Assembly: GCF_005405065.1 (NCBI RefSeq)
Contig: NZ_BJDI01000014.1
Span: 1 to 64,000 of the forward strand
Reading direction: 5' to 3'
Length of the DNA stretch: 64,000 bases
From: Lactiplantibacillus nangangensis
GTDB lineage: Bacteria > Bacillota > Bacilli > Lactobacillales > Lactobacillaceae
Positions 34,418 through 42,835 of the stretch are shown one piece after another. Every line of letters starts with the position of its first letter. Position 1 is the stretch's first letter. Under the pieces are notes generated by a model. That model was given only the letters and a program-made list of their open reading frames with translations, searched no databases and was not told the DNA's origin. The position numbers and the translations under genes were made by a program.

Positions 34418-34792
34418 ATGGCTAAACATGAATCAGCCTGGAAAACGATGATCCATTATTACAAAGATGAACATGCCGCCATTCACGCTCCCATGGTCTA
34501 TGGCGACATCTGGGTACGGACTAAATCTCGCCAACGCATGGTCTTCGGCTTAACGGCCACCGCACAACAAGCGTTAGGCGACATTATTAAAATCGAGACT
34601 CCCCAAATTAACGCCCACTTTAACGCCGGTGAAACGCTAATGACGATTACCGGGACTAACATGATTAAAAAATTACCCACGCCATTCAATATTACCGTCC
34701 AAGAAGTGAACAGCGAACTCGCTGCGGATCCCGCCGCCATGGCTGGTAACGTTGAGAAAGATAATTGGTTAACCAAACTTAAGGCAGATTAA
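34418..34792 (+). CDS. GcvH-like protein lacking the lipoyl lysine
   Basis: A 124-residue lipoyl-domain protein: MVFGLTATAQQALGDIIKIETPQINAHFNAGETL aligns without gaps to the H-protein core (G-I-T-x-x-A-Q-x-x-L-G-D). At the lipoylation position (E-S-V-K in GcvH) it reads T-G-T-N, with Asn81 in place of the lysine. No glycine cleavage genes are near. ATG 34418 is behind AGGAGG, 35 bases after the sce7725-like gene. It may be a non-lipoylated structural relative; its role is unknown. Confidence 0.75.
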   Translation: MAKHESAWKTMIHYYKDEHAAIHAPMVYGDIWVRTKSRQRMVFGLTATAQQALGDIIKIETPQINAHFNAGETLMTITGTNMIKKLPTPFNITVQEVNSELAADPAAMAGNVEKDNWLTKLKAD

Positions 34793-35046
34793 CGTTAACT
34801 TTGTTAATTACTTAAAGTAAGCATGCTTGTTTGAGTCCCAACCGGGTTTAGGTGGTTACCAGCACTGGCCTAGCCCGTTAAATTTAAAATCACCAAAACT
34901 ATTAACCGCCGTAACCCAATGCTTAATGCCGGGTTATAGCGGTTAATTTTGCTTTTTAACCTTCAAATCAAGCTCGCAAAGCCCAAATTGGTACATATGA
35001 AAGCGGTTACTAATGGCCGAAATTATTACCAAATTAGTTTTGATAT
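34793..35046. other. Intergenic DNA without a visible gene
   Basis: AT-rich spacer; no terminator hairpin with a T run was seen after the GcvH-like gene. The right part leads into the shared LysM-gene motif. Confidence 0.4.
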
Positions 35047-35140
35047 ATTACGAAGTATTACAAAAAACGCCTTATGTTACAAACACCCCGCCATTTCGTA
35101 AAATAACTGGTATTCGTTTGTTACAATAAGCGGTTATACT
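35047..35140 (+). promoter_or_regulatory. Shared upstream motif and promoter of LysM gene 1
   Basis: ATTACG-N4-ATTACA-N13-GTTACA at 35047-35081, then TATACT (-10) at 35135-35140. The same arrangement precedes the other two LysM genes. Confidence 0.65.
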
Positions 35141-35216
35141 ATTGCTTAGTTAAGGTGCTTGGAATGAAATTCGGGACCAAGCAATTCGGACTAAAAATAG
35201 GGAGTGTACATTACTT

Positions 35217-35816
35217 ATGAAAATGAAGAATGTTTTATTATCTACTGCTGCAGCCGCTTCTAGTCTTTTTGCTATTGGTGCCACTGCCCAAGCAGCTACG
35301 GTTACTGTTAAAGCTGGGGATACGGTTTCTGAAATTGCCGATCAACACAACACAACGATCGATGCGATTCAAAAAGCCAACCAATTAAACAATGTTAACT
35401 TGATCTTCGTTGGTCAACAGTTGGAAGTTAATGGGACTAGCAATACTGCGACGACCCAAACGCAATCAACTCAAACGACGACGACTCAAGCTAGCCAATC
35501 ATCAAACCAAAATACCAATACACAAAGTTACAGCGCACCAGCTGCTAAGACACCAGCACCAGCAGCATCGACTTCTAACTATAGTAACAATGGTTCAGAT
35601 AGTTCTGCTAAAGCTTGGATCGCCAACAAAGAATCTGGCGGCTCATACGGCGCACGTAACGGCCAATACATTGGTAAGTATCAATTAAGTGCTTCCTACT
35701 TAGGTGGCGACTACTCAGCAGCTAACCAAGAACGTGTTGCTGAAAATTACGTTTCATCACGTTACGGTTCATGGTCAGCTGCTAAGTCACACTGGCTCTC
35801 AACTGGTTGGTACTAA
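35217..35816 (+). CDS. LysM peptidoglycan-binding transglycosylase-like protein 1
   Basis: A 199-residue secreted protein. Signal peptide with cleavage near AQA-ATVTV (residue 26); one LysM domain (about 28-72: VKAGDTVSEIADQHNTTIDAIQKANQ...IFVGQQLEV); a Thr/Ser/Gln-rich linker; and a C-terminal transglycosylase-like domain (SSAKAWIANKESGGSYGARN, with Glu in NKESGGSY). Such extracellular wall hydrolases are the dominant secreted proteins in this group. ATG 35217; the ribosome site GGGAG is rather distant, and ATG 35223 is an alternative. Confidence 0.9.
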   Translation: MKMKNVLLSTAAAASSLFAIGATAQAATVTVKAGDTVSEIADQHNTTIDAIQKANQLNNVNLIFVGQQLEVNGTSNTATTQTQSTQTTTTQASQSSNQNTNTQSYSAPAAKTPAPAASTSNYSNNGSDSSAKAWIANKESGGSYGARNGQYIGKYQLSASYLGGDYSAANQERVAENYVSSRYGSWSAAKSHWLSTGWY

Positions 35817-35836
35817 ACTTAAATTAAAATCATGAT

Positions 35837-35869
35837 AACAGGTTGCCAATCTGGTGACCTGTTTTTTTT
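35837..35869 (+). terminator. Terminator of LysM gene 1
   Basis: ACAGGT-type arm pairs with ACCTGT, then eight T. Confidence 0.85.
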
Positions 35870-36129
35870 GTGCCATTTTACGATTACCTGAACAGCCAAT
35901 ACGCCTAAATTCGATTATTGCAATTTTCGAGTGATTTGGTCCTGATTTTTACAACTATTGTGAAAACATAATCTAATGATAATTCTGAAAAATAGCTTTA
36001 AACGGATTTTTCAATCACACCACTTATTAAATTATTTATCATCAAACCACTCCTTTTCGATGACTAGTCACTCACTTTGGGACAAATTCACGGGTTTATC
36101 ACAATTTCACCCCAAAATAGGCACCGAAT

Positions 36130-36223
36130 ATTACAATTCATTACAAAAATCGGCTTATATTACAAGATGGGGGGTAAAACGTAACCTCCTGTTTATTGTG
36201 TTGCAACACTGGCTCGGTATACT
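36130..36223 (+). promoter_or_regulatory. Shared upstream motif and promoter of LysM gene 2
   Basis: ATTACA-N4-ATTACA-N13-ATTACA at 36130-36164; TATACT at 36218-36223, exactly as far from the motif (59 bases) as in gene 1; TTGTGT at 36196-36201 is a possible -35. The rest of 35870-36340 carries no gene. Confidence 0.65.
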
Positions 36224-36340
36224 AGTCATTGTTAATTAGTTACGGCGACATTAGTTGTCGCTAACTAAAGACTCGTAAACGTAAATAATAATAGATAAGT
36301 AAACCGACCCATCCAACTAATAGGAGAGTGCATACACATT

Positions 36341-37081
36341 ATGAAAATCAAAAATCTTGTATTATCATCTGCCGCAGCTTTAGCTTTATTCGCTGCTACA
36401 ACCACTGCTGCTGACGCCGCTACTGTAACGGTCAAAGCCGGTGACACGGTTGCTGAAATTGCCAACACTTATAACACAACTGTTAACGCCATTCGCGATG
36501 CGAACCATTTATCAAATGTTAACTTGATCTTCGTTGGCGACAAGCTTGAAGTTGGTGGCACTACTGCCGCTGCTTCAACAACCAGCACTCCAGTTGCTAA
36601 TACAACTGCTGCAACCACGACAACTCAAAGCACCCAAACTGTTGCTGCTAAGACGACACCTGCAACGACTACCACTGCGACTCACTCAGCTAGTGCTAGT
36701 TCTGTATCGACCACGCCTAAAGCAACGGTTTCAAGCTCAAACAGTTATCATGCAGCTGCTGCAAGTTCTTCATATGTGGCACCAAAACAAAACACAACTG
36801 TTGCTGCTAAACCAGCCGCAACTCAATCAACACCTGCAACTAACAACAACGCTAGCTCAAGTGAAAACTCAGCTAAAGCTTGGATTGCCAACAAAGAATC
36901 TGGTGGTTCATACTCAGCAACTAACGGCCAATACGTTGGTAAGTATCAATTAAGCAAGTCATACTTGAATGGTGACTACTCAGCCGCTAACCAAGAACGT
37001 GTTGCTAACAACTACGTTTCTTCACGTTATGGTTCATGGGCTGCTGCCAAAGCACATTCACAAGCTCACGGTTGGTACTAA
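36341..37081 (+). CDS. LysM peptidoglycan-binding transglycosylase-like protein 2
   Basis: A 246-residue paralogue of protein 1: signal peptide ending ADA-ATVTV (about residue 27), a LysM domain, a longer Ala/Thr/Ser-rich linker (about 80-170), and the same C-terminal domain with NKESGGSY and YGSWAAAKAHSQAHGWY. Tandem with gene 1, but each has its own promoter and terminator. Likely a tandem duplication. Confidence 0.9.
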   Translation: MKIKNLVLSSAAALALFAATTTAADAATVTVKAGDTVAEIANTYNTTVNAIRDANHLSNVNLIFVGDKLEVGGTTAAASTTSTPVANTTAATTTTQSTQTVAAKTTPATTTTATHSASASSVSTTPKATVSSSNSYHAAAASSSYVAPKQNTTVAAKPAATQSTPATNNNASSSENSAKAWIANKESGGSYSATNGQYVGKYQLSKSYLNGDYSAANQERVANNYVSSRYGSWAAAKAHSQAHGWY

Positions 37082-37101
37082 ACTAAATTAGTTATCCCTT
37101 G

Positions 37102-37129
37102 AAAGCATCGCTACGGCGGTGCTTTTTTT
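37102..37129 (+). terminator. Terminator of LysM gene 2
   Basis: AAAGCATCGC pairs with GCGGTGCTTT, then seven T. Confidence 0.85.
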
Positions 37130-37278
37130 AGTTTGGCGTGGGATAAATTCAGGCTTTTTGCATGACAAATTTGATGAACCTTTCGCAATAAATTTGTTAA
37201 TTATCCTTTCAAGCACCAGCCAAAAAGGGTATCGTTAACCTATGACGTATTTTTTGAATTTTCATGGAGGATTTTTTA

Positions 37279-38016
37279 ATGAAACGATTTCGTACCGCTG
37301 GCCTACTTTGGATCGTGATGATCATCACCCTCATTGTCGTTGGCCTAGTTTTCAAGGACACTGGTTTACACCAACTTCCTTTCTTCACCAAAGTCATCAG
37401 TCAAGAAGTTGTTTGCTTCCTGATTGTCTACATTCTGAATAAAGTTTGGTCCCGCCAAACGGTTCACTTTATCAGTCCGGTGCGACTGCGCAAACAATTA
37501 GGTGTCGTCTGGCCTTTAATTTTAATTCTACTTTTTTTCGACATTAGCGTTTTAACCATTGGTCCGGCTTTCAAAGGTGTGGTGGTCAACATTATCACCG
37601 TGCTGTTAATCGGACTTTTCGAGGAATATTTGTCACGGGGCGTCTTATTCACTCTCTTCCTCACCGATTTAAATGGGCGCTCTCATGGTCTATTACGTGC
37701 CACCGTCTTTAGCAGTCTGCTATTTAGCCTGTCACACCTCATTAACTTGTCGCACCAAAGCTTTGGTGTTACCTTACTACAACTTGGATTCGCCTTTGCT
37801 TTTGGTTTCTTACTCTGTGGCGTTTATTACAAGACGGGCTCGCTAATTTGGCCCATCTTAATTCATGCGATGAACGATTTTATCGGCTTCAACACTCACC
37901 CGACGACCAGTTTGCAATTATCTTCAACGGTCGTTTGGGTCCAGTTAACCGAAATCGTCGTGATTTTCGTCTTAGCGCTCTATGTCTTTAGTCGCCACAA
38001 TAAAATTACCATTTAA
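37279..38016 (+). CDS. CPBP-family intramembrane metalloprotease 2
   Basis: A 245-residue membrane protein with the motifs FEEYLSRGVLF (E-E-x-x-x-R), FSLSHLINLSH and HAMNDFIG. It shares its layout with the CPBP protein at 17175-17945. ATG 37279 follows GGAGG. The target is unknown. Confidence 0.87.
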   Translation: MKRFRTAGLLWIVMIITLIVVGLVFKDTGLHQLPFFTKVISQEVVCFLIVYILNKVWSRQTVHFISPVRLRKQLGVVWPLILILLFFDISVLTIGPAFKGVVVNIITVLLIGLFEEYLSRGVLFTLFLTDLNGRSHGLLRATVFSSLLFSLSHLINLSHQSFGVTLLQLGFAFAFGFLLCGVYYKTGSLIWPILIHAMNDFIGFNTHPTTSLQLSSTVVWVQLTEIVVIFVLALYVFSRHNKITI

Positions 38017-38023
38017 AAAATAA

Positions 38024-38071
38024 CCTGATTAGTCAGTCCGCTCCAGCGAGCTTGGCCAATCAGGCTTTTTT
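38024..38071 (+). terminator. Terminator
   Basis: CCTGATT pairs with AATCAGG over a GC-rich loop, followed by T. Confidence 0.6.
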
Positions 38072-38157
38072 AATGAGCAGGTCAGCTCACTGGTGCGACC
38101 CTGAGACAAATTAGTTATAATAGATTTTAATAAATACACTAATAAGGACGGCTAACA

Positions 38158-38760
38158 ATGACCAACTCAAAGATGACTGAAAAAGAGAAGTGTTTTGCGC
38201 AAATGTGGTACGACCCGAATGGGGATCCCTCACTCATCCAGGAACGCGCCGTAGCCGATGAGCTCTGTACCGAAATCAATCGCTTGGGTCAGACTAGTGA
38301 CCGACGACAACAGTTACTCGAAAAACTCTTTCCTAATCGCGCTGCAGATGTCACGATCATGAATCCGATTTGGGCTGATTACGGCAAGTACACGTCAATC
38401 GGCAAAGGCAGTTTTATTAACCGCAACGCCTATCTCATGGATGAAGCGAAAATCACTATCGGCGAAAACTGCTTCATTGGGCCAAATGTCGGACTCTACA
38501 CGGCCAATCATGCCTTAGTCGCGTCGGAACGGAATACTGGTATCGAAATTGCCTTGCCGATTACCCTTGAAGACAACGTTTGGTTAGGCGGCAACGTCTG
38601 CATCGTGCCTGGCGTAACCATTGGAACTGGCAGTGTCATTGGCGCGAATAGCTTGGTCAGCAAAGATATTCCCGCAAACGTGGTCGCCGCTGGGAATCCT
38701 TGTCGTGTCATCCGGCCAATCACTGAAGCTGATCGAATCTCACACTTAATTCAACACTAG
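38158..38760 (+). CDS. Maltose/galactoside O-acetyltransferase-like enzyme
   Basis: A 200-residue left-handed beta-helix acetyltransferase (LacA/Maa type). The N-terminal Mac domain MTEKEKCFAQMWYDP is followed by hexapeptide repeats (IGKGSFINRNAYLMDEAKITIGENCFIGPNVGLYT), the catalytic His in TANHAL, and a C-terminal VVAAGNPCRVIRPI. It transfers acetyl from acetyl-CoA to a sugar hydroxyl. ATG 38158 follows AAGGA; a TATAAT at 38116-38121 is its likely -10. Confidence 0.9.
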   Translation: MTNSKMTEKEKCFAQMWYDPNGDPSLIQERAVADELCTEINRLGQTSDRRQQLLEKLFPNRAADVTIMNPIWADYGKYTSIGKGSFINRNAYLMDEAKITIGENCFIGPNVGLYTANHALVASERNTGIEIALPITLEDNVWLGGNVCIVPGVTIGTGSVIGANSLVSKDIPANVVAAGNPCRVIRPITEADRISHLIQH

Positions 38761-38779
38761 CCTTAAACTAAAGTCAGAA

Positions 38780-38826
38780 ACTCGCCCAATTCTAGTTGTT
38801 AGTAGAATTAGACGAGTCTTTTATTT
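38780..38826 (+). terminator. Terminator
   Basis: ACTCG..AATTCTA pairs with TAGAATT..CGAGT, then T-rich DNA. Confidence 0.75.
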
Positions 38827-38909
38827 TATAAACAACTAAACATCAAAATTGCCCTGAATCCAGTAATACTAGTTTTGGCTATGCGAAAAATCGTTTCATA
38901 CGGATCACT

Positions 38910-39118
38910 GCTCAAAACAGTTAACTAGCTGTAAGTTGTTGCTGATAGCATCGGGCGTGTAGGTGGCGTTTGACCGGCGCATTCCCGGTCTTACACCACG
39001 GACCGGCCGGGAGATTTTCGGGCTTGGCAAAACTTCCGGGCGAGGGGCAAGACGTTTCTAAGGCTTGACCCGGTCCCTCGCCCGCATGTTATCAGCAACA
39101 ACCGGAAGCGGCAATTAT
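38910..39118. repeat. Dispersed repeat family A, copy 2
   Basis: A near-identical copy of 10452-10658 in the same orientation. Hairpin loops differ (for example between ACCGG and CCGGT) while most stem positions are kept, some through G-U pairs. Confidence 0.85.
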
Positions 39119-39131
39119 CAACTAAATAAAT

Positions 39132-39167
39132 AAAAAAATCCGATCCACCATGACAGTGAATCGGACC
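39132..39167 (-). terminator. Terminator of LysM gene 3
   Basis: ATCCGATCCAC pairs with GTGAATCGGA; seven T on the minus strand. Confidence 0.85.
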
Positions 39168-39185
39168 AAGTTAATTATCTAAATT

Positions 39186-39797
39186 TTAGTACCAGCCGTT
39201 AGCTAACCAGTGCGCTTTTGCGGCACTCCATGAGCCGTAACGGGATGAAACGTAGCTGTTAGCAACCTTTTCTTGGTTGGCAGCTGAATAGTCACCATTT
39301 AAGTATGATGAGCTCAATTGATACTTACCAACATATTGGCCATTTGAAGCGGTGTATGAACCACCAGATTCTTTATTGGCAATCCAAGCTTTAGCTGAGC
39401 TATCACTTGAATCTGTTGATGATGTTGTGGTCGTTGCCGCAGCGGTATTTGCGCTAGTTGTTGTATTTTGGCTAGCGTTAGTCGTGTTTTGGCTAGTAGT
39501 CGTGTTTTGAGTCGTTGATGAAGTCGTATTTTGACTCGTCGTATTAGTTGTTGTAGCAGTCGTTGTCGTGGTAGCAGCACCATTGACTTCAAGTTGGTCG
39601 CCAACATAGATCAAGTTAACATTTTTTAGGTTGTTAGCTTTTTGGATGGCACTAACCGTCGTTTGATGGTCACTAGCAATTTTTGCAACGGTGTCACCAG
39701 ATTTAACTGTGACGGTCGCAGCATTAGCGGCGGTCGTGGTAACAGCGAACAAACCTAGGGCAGCAACAGTTGATAAGACAAGATTTTTAGCTTTCAT
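39186..39797 (-). CDS. LysM peptidoglycan-binding transglycosylase-like protein 3
   Basis: A 203-residue paralogue of the two tandem LysM proteins, on the opposite strand: signal peptide ending ANA-ATVTV, a LysM domain VKSGDTVAKIASDHQTTVSAIQKANN, a Thr/Asn/Gln-rich linker and the C-terminal SSAKAWIANKESGGSYTASN domain ending ANGWY. ATG 39797 behind ATAGGAGTG. Confidence 0.9.
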   Translation of the reverse strand: MKAKNLVLSTVAALGLFAVTTTAANAATVTVKSGDTVAKIASDHQTTVSAIQKANNLKNVNLIYVGDQLEVNGAATTTTTATTTNTTSQNTTSSTTQNTTTSQNTTNASQNTTTSANTAAATTTTSSTDSSDSSAKAWIANKESGGSYTASNGQYVGKYQLSSSYLNGDYSAANQEKVANSYVSSRYGSWSAAKAHWLANGWY

Positions 39798-39887
39798 TAA
39801 AAGACAACACTCCTATAATTTTTTGTAAGTTTCTATCGATAAGGTTCAATGATTCTCTTGATCAGTCGCAACCAATCAACAAAATCT

Positions 39888-39981
39888 AGTATACCGGGTC
39901 AGTGTTGCAGTGGTATCAATGGGACGTTACATTTTTAGGGGTCAGTTGTAATAAAAGCCCGTTTTCGTAATACTTTGTAAC
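39888..39981 (-). promoter_or_regulatory. Shared upstream motif and promoter of LysM gene 3
   Basis: On the minus strand GTTACA-N4-ATTACG-N12-ATTACA (39981 to 39948), then TATACT (39893-39888), 60 bases on. Same architecture as genes 1 and 2. Confidence 0.65.
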
Positions 39982-40026
39982 ACTACTTGGTTGCCTTAAC
40001 CAATTAATCTGACACGTGAAGTCGCC

Positions 40027-40068
40027 AAAAAGCGCTCAACACGGCCGTTTTGACCACGTTGAGCGCTT
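40027..40068 (-). terminator. Terminator of the MacB-type ABC operon
   Basis: AAGCGCTCAAC pairs perfectly with GTTGAGCGCTT; on the minus strand T follows. Confidence 0.88.
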
Positions 40069-40077
40069 GATTCTAGC

Positions 40078-40737
40078 TTAGGCTTCTAAAGTAAATTCAT
40101 GCTTGGCTAAACGATAAGCATAATCACAAGCCGCCGCAACATCGGGTTCATGGGTGACGATAATCACACATTTATGCTGTTCATGGGCAATTTTTTGGAA
40201 TTGTTCAATCACATATTGTGTATTTTCTTCATCCAAGTTCCCAGTCGGTTCATCGGCAACCACCAGTTTCGCATCACACACCATGGTTCGCGCAATGGCA
40301 ACGCGTTGCTGTTGACCACCAGACAGTTTCTGAACATTTTTAGTCATCTGTTCATCCGTAATCCCAAGGGTCTGCAACATGTCCATCGCAAATTTTTTAT
40401 CCCCTTTATGACTGGAACTGGTCACTGCCATCGCCGTTAACAAATTATTTAATGGCGACATATAAGTGAATAAATTATAGGACTGGAACACGATTGCGAC
40501 ATGCGATTTTCGATAGTTGGTCAATCCTAACTGATTAATGGGCTCACCATTCAGTTCAATTTGACCGGCACGCGGCTTATCAAGTCCCGCCAGTAACGAC
40601 AGGAAGGTTGTTTTTCCAGAACCACTTTGACCGACGATCGCATAAGAATGTCCTGATTTAAATTCGAGGTTCACATGCTCGAACAGACTATTTTCTTGGC
40701 GATCATACCAATAACCAATATCATTCGCTTTTAACAT
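40078..40737 (-). CDS. ABC transporter ATP-binding protein (LolD/MacB type)
   Basis: A 219-residue ATPase: Walker A VGQSGSGKTTFL, signature [18 protein letters not shown], Walker B LVVADEPTGNLDEEN, and VTHEPDVAAACDYAYRL. This is the mechanotransmission type that pairs with FtsX-fold permeases. ATG 40737 follows GGAG; an in-frame ATG six bases upstream is possible. It lies 15 bases after its permease gene. Confidence 0.93.
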   Translation of the reverse strand: MLKANDIGYWYDRQENSLFEHVNLEFKSGHSYAIVGQSGSGKTTFLSLLAGLDKPRAGQIELNGEPINQLGLTNYRKSHVAIVFQSYNLFTYMSPLNNLLTAMAVTSSSHKGDKKFAMDMLQTLGITDEQMTKNVQKLSGGQQQRVAIARTMVCDAKLVVADEPTGNLDEENTQYVIEQFQKIAHEQHKCVIIVTHEPDVAAACDYAYRLAKHEFTLEA

Positions 40738-40752
40738 GGTCAAAACTCCTCT

Positions 40753-42183
40753 CTAATCAATCAAGACTTTCTTCGGTTGTAGCCGCAGAATCCCACCAGA
40801 CGCTAACATAATGGATAAGAACATAATTGCTAACCCGAAACCTCCGAGTTCAACTAAGTCCATTACCGAGACATTAATGTCTAATTCAGCTTGTTTTTGC
40901 GCTGAAACGGACCCGGTGCCGCTACTACCAGGAGCACCACTGCCGCCAGGGCCTTGTTGGGTACTGGTCGAGCTCGTTGTCGTTGCGGTAGTCGTTTGTT
41001 GTGAAACCAACTGTTGGCCCAGTTGATTGCCGACAAATTTGCCACCGGCACCGGCAATCGCGATGGAAACAATCAAAACCATGACCATTTCAGTGAAGAA
41101 TTGGGCCACAATCTTCCAGCGTGCTTCACCTAATGAGAGCAAGACGCCAATTTCATAACGACGTTCCCGAATCATCAAGATGACAATCAACGCTAAGATA
41201 ATCGTCCCAGCAATCGCCACTAACCAAACGATTTTATCGGCAAATGATTTCACGTTAGCCATCGACGCTTTAACAGTTTGATAACTGCTATCATCCGTCG
41301 TCAACGAATATTTCGACGTGTTGATCAAAGCTTTTCCAGCCGTTTTAACTGAACTAACTTTCGCTGGATCAGAAACATTAAAGGTCACTGAATCAGCGGT
41401 ATTTTTATATTTAGCGCCTTTGACCGTGTTGGCAAAAGTATAAGACGTATAAACACTATTAGCCGGATCAGTCGCGCCAGGACCTTGTTGGGTGCTCGTG
41501 CTAGACGAGGCTTTATAAATCCCAACGACCTTCAAAGTATAAGTCTTCTTCGTTCCAGTCGTGGCTTTCAATTTAATTGAGTCGCCGACTTTTAAGCTAT
41601 CTTCCTTAGCCAGTTCACTTTCGATCACGACATTGTTCGTGCCCTCATCGGCCGTTGTGATGCCACGGCCTTTAGTGATCTTGCTAGAACTGTTTTCAAA
41701 AGCGGAAGTAGCGCTAGTTGAGGTCACCCCAGAAATCGCAATATCTCCGGAACTCGTCGTGCTACCACCCATCCCTTTCATGCCACCACCATTACTGTCC
41801 GAAGAACCAGATGTGGAAATGGCGTCAAAACCAGTTGCATTGGCTGACGTTGAAACGGTCGCGGTGCAACTTGCCACATTATTAAGCTTGGCAATCTTGG
41901 CTGCGTCGCTTAACTTAACCGGTGACGTCGTCAGTTTCGGTCGACTGGTCTTGCTGGTCGACGTGCTACTGCGCATCTTTTTGAACGCCGCTTCCCGGTT
42001 CGCCGATAAAGTAACGGTCGCGCCGACACTTTGCTTGGCATTATTCGTTGCCGTATCGGCCGCGTTCCGAATCAACAGGCCGGCCAAAACAAATAACATA
42101 ATAGCGGATGTGACCAGAATCAAAAGAATTGAACGACCCTTCTTCGCCGTTAAATTAAGCCATGCACGTTTAAAAAAATTCAT
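40753..42183 (-). CDS. FtsX/MacB-fold ABC permease
   Basis: A 476-residue protein: N-terminal helix (about 17-38), a large extracellular domain (about 40-310) rich in Ser/Thr/Gly including an SGSSDSNGGGMKGMGGSTTS stretch, then three helices typical of the FtsX C-terminal domain, with REERYEIGVLLSLGEARWKI between them. Export or sensing of a peptide or envelope signal is likely; the substrate is unknown. ATG 42183 is behind GAGGAGGA. Confidence 0.9.
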   Translation of the reverse strand: MNFFKRAWLNLTAKKGRSILLILVTSAIMLFVLAGLLIRNAADTATNNAKQSVGATVTLSANREAAFKKMRSSTSTSKTSRPKLTTSPVKLSDAAKIAKLNNVASCTATVSTSANATGFDAISTSGSSDSNGGGMKGMGGSTTSSGDIAISGVTSTSATSAFENSSSKITKGRGITTADEGTNNVVIESELAKEDSLKVGDSIKLKATTGTKKTYTLKVVGIYKASSSTSTQQGPGATDPANSVYTSYTFANTVKGAKYKNTADSVTFNVSDPAKVSSVKTAGKALINTSKYSLTTDDSSYQTVKASMANVKSFADKIVWLVAIAGTIILALIVILMIRERRYEIGVLLSLGEARWKIVAQFFTEMVMVLIVSIAIAGAGGKFVGNQLGQQLVSQQTTTATTTSSTSTQQGPGGSGAPGSSGTGSVSAQKQAELDINVSVMDLVELGGFGLAIMFLSIMLASGGILRLQPKKVLID

Positions 42184-42386
42184 TCTTAATCCTCCTCAAA
42201 TAAGTATTAGTCCTGCTTTGCTCTGAACGTCTCTCAATTTACAGGGTAAAAAGGACTAAATTATGACCTTACTGGGGTCTTTCAATGGTTAAGCACCGAA
42301 TATTTTTGATAAGCGGTTACTAATGCTGTGATGCGGTGGTTGAAAAAGAAAAGAGAAGCTATTTACAGCCGCCCTTGTCTTTTACA

Positions 42387-42512
42387 TTAAAAATTGATAC
42401 TAATTTTGATCGTAATATGAACAGCTAGAATTAGAAATATCATAATTGAGTACTGGTCTCTGAACTCCTGACTTTTAATTTGGTCAGAAATATAATCAAT
42501 GATTCTCTTCAT
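42387..42512 (-). CDS. Small hydrophobic peptide, 41 residues
   Basis: ATG 42512, preceded by a strong GGGGAGG site, opens a frame for MKRIIDYISDQIKSQEFRDQ followed by a single membrane segment YSIMIFLILAVHITIKIS. A charged amphipathic N terminus and one helix recall small membrane regulators or type I toxins, but no toxin family is matched. It lies alone in the 652-bp gap between the MacB-type operon and the oxidase gene. Confidence 0.5.
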   Translation of the reverse strand: MKRIIDYISDQIKSQEFRDQYSIMIFLILAVHITIKISINF

Positions 42513-42741
42513 GTTGGCCTGCCTCCCCTCTTGGACTATCTTTACTTTACCTTTTTAATTTCAACGTGTTTGAGCACAATTTGATTTACGCTCCTACAAT
42601 TAATCAATTCTAGATCTCATAAATAATGAAAAAATTGTAATCATTCTCCATCTCATCTAAATATCAAATAAACAAATGTCAAACCAACAATTTTGCTTAT
42701 GTAAAATTCCTCAAAGAAGGTATCTAAAAAATCAAGTCGAC

Positions 42742-42793
42742 AAAAAAGAGGTAATTATCTAAAACCTAAATTGGTTTCTAGATAATTACCTCT
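42742..42793 (-). terminator. Terminator of the pyruvate oxidase gene
   Basis: AGAGGTAATTATCTA pairs perfectly with TAGATAATTACCTCT; on the minus strand six T follow. Confidence 0.92.
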
Positions 42794-42835
42794 ATAAAAT
42801 TCATATCCAACCAAGAAAAAATAATCATATTTCGT

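Noticed and set aside
35976-36239. 87-codon open frame between LysM genes 1 and 2
   Set aside because: It overlaps the shared promoter motif, has no ribosome site and no protein-like composition.
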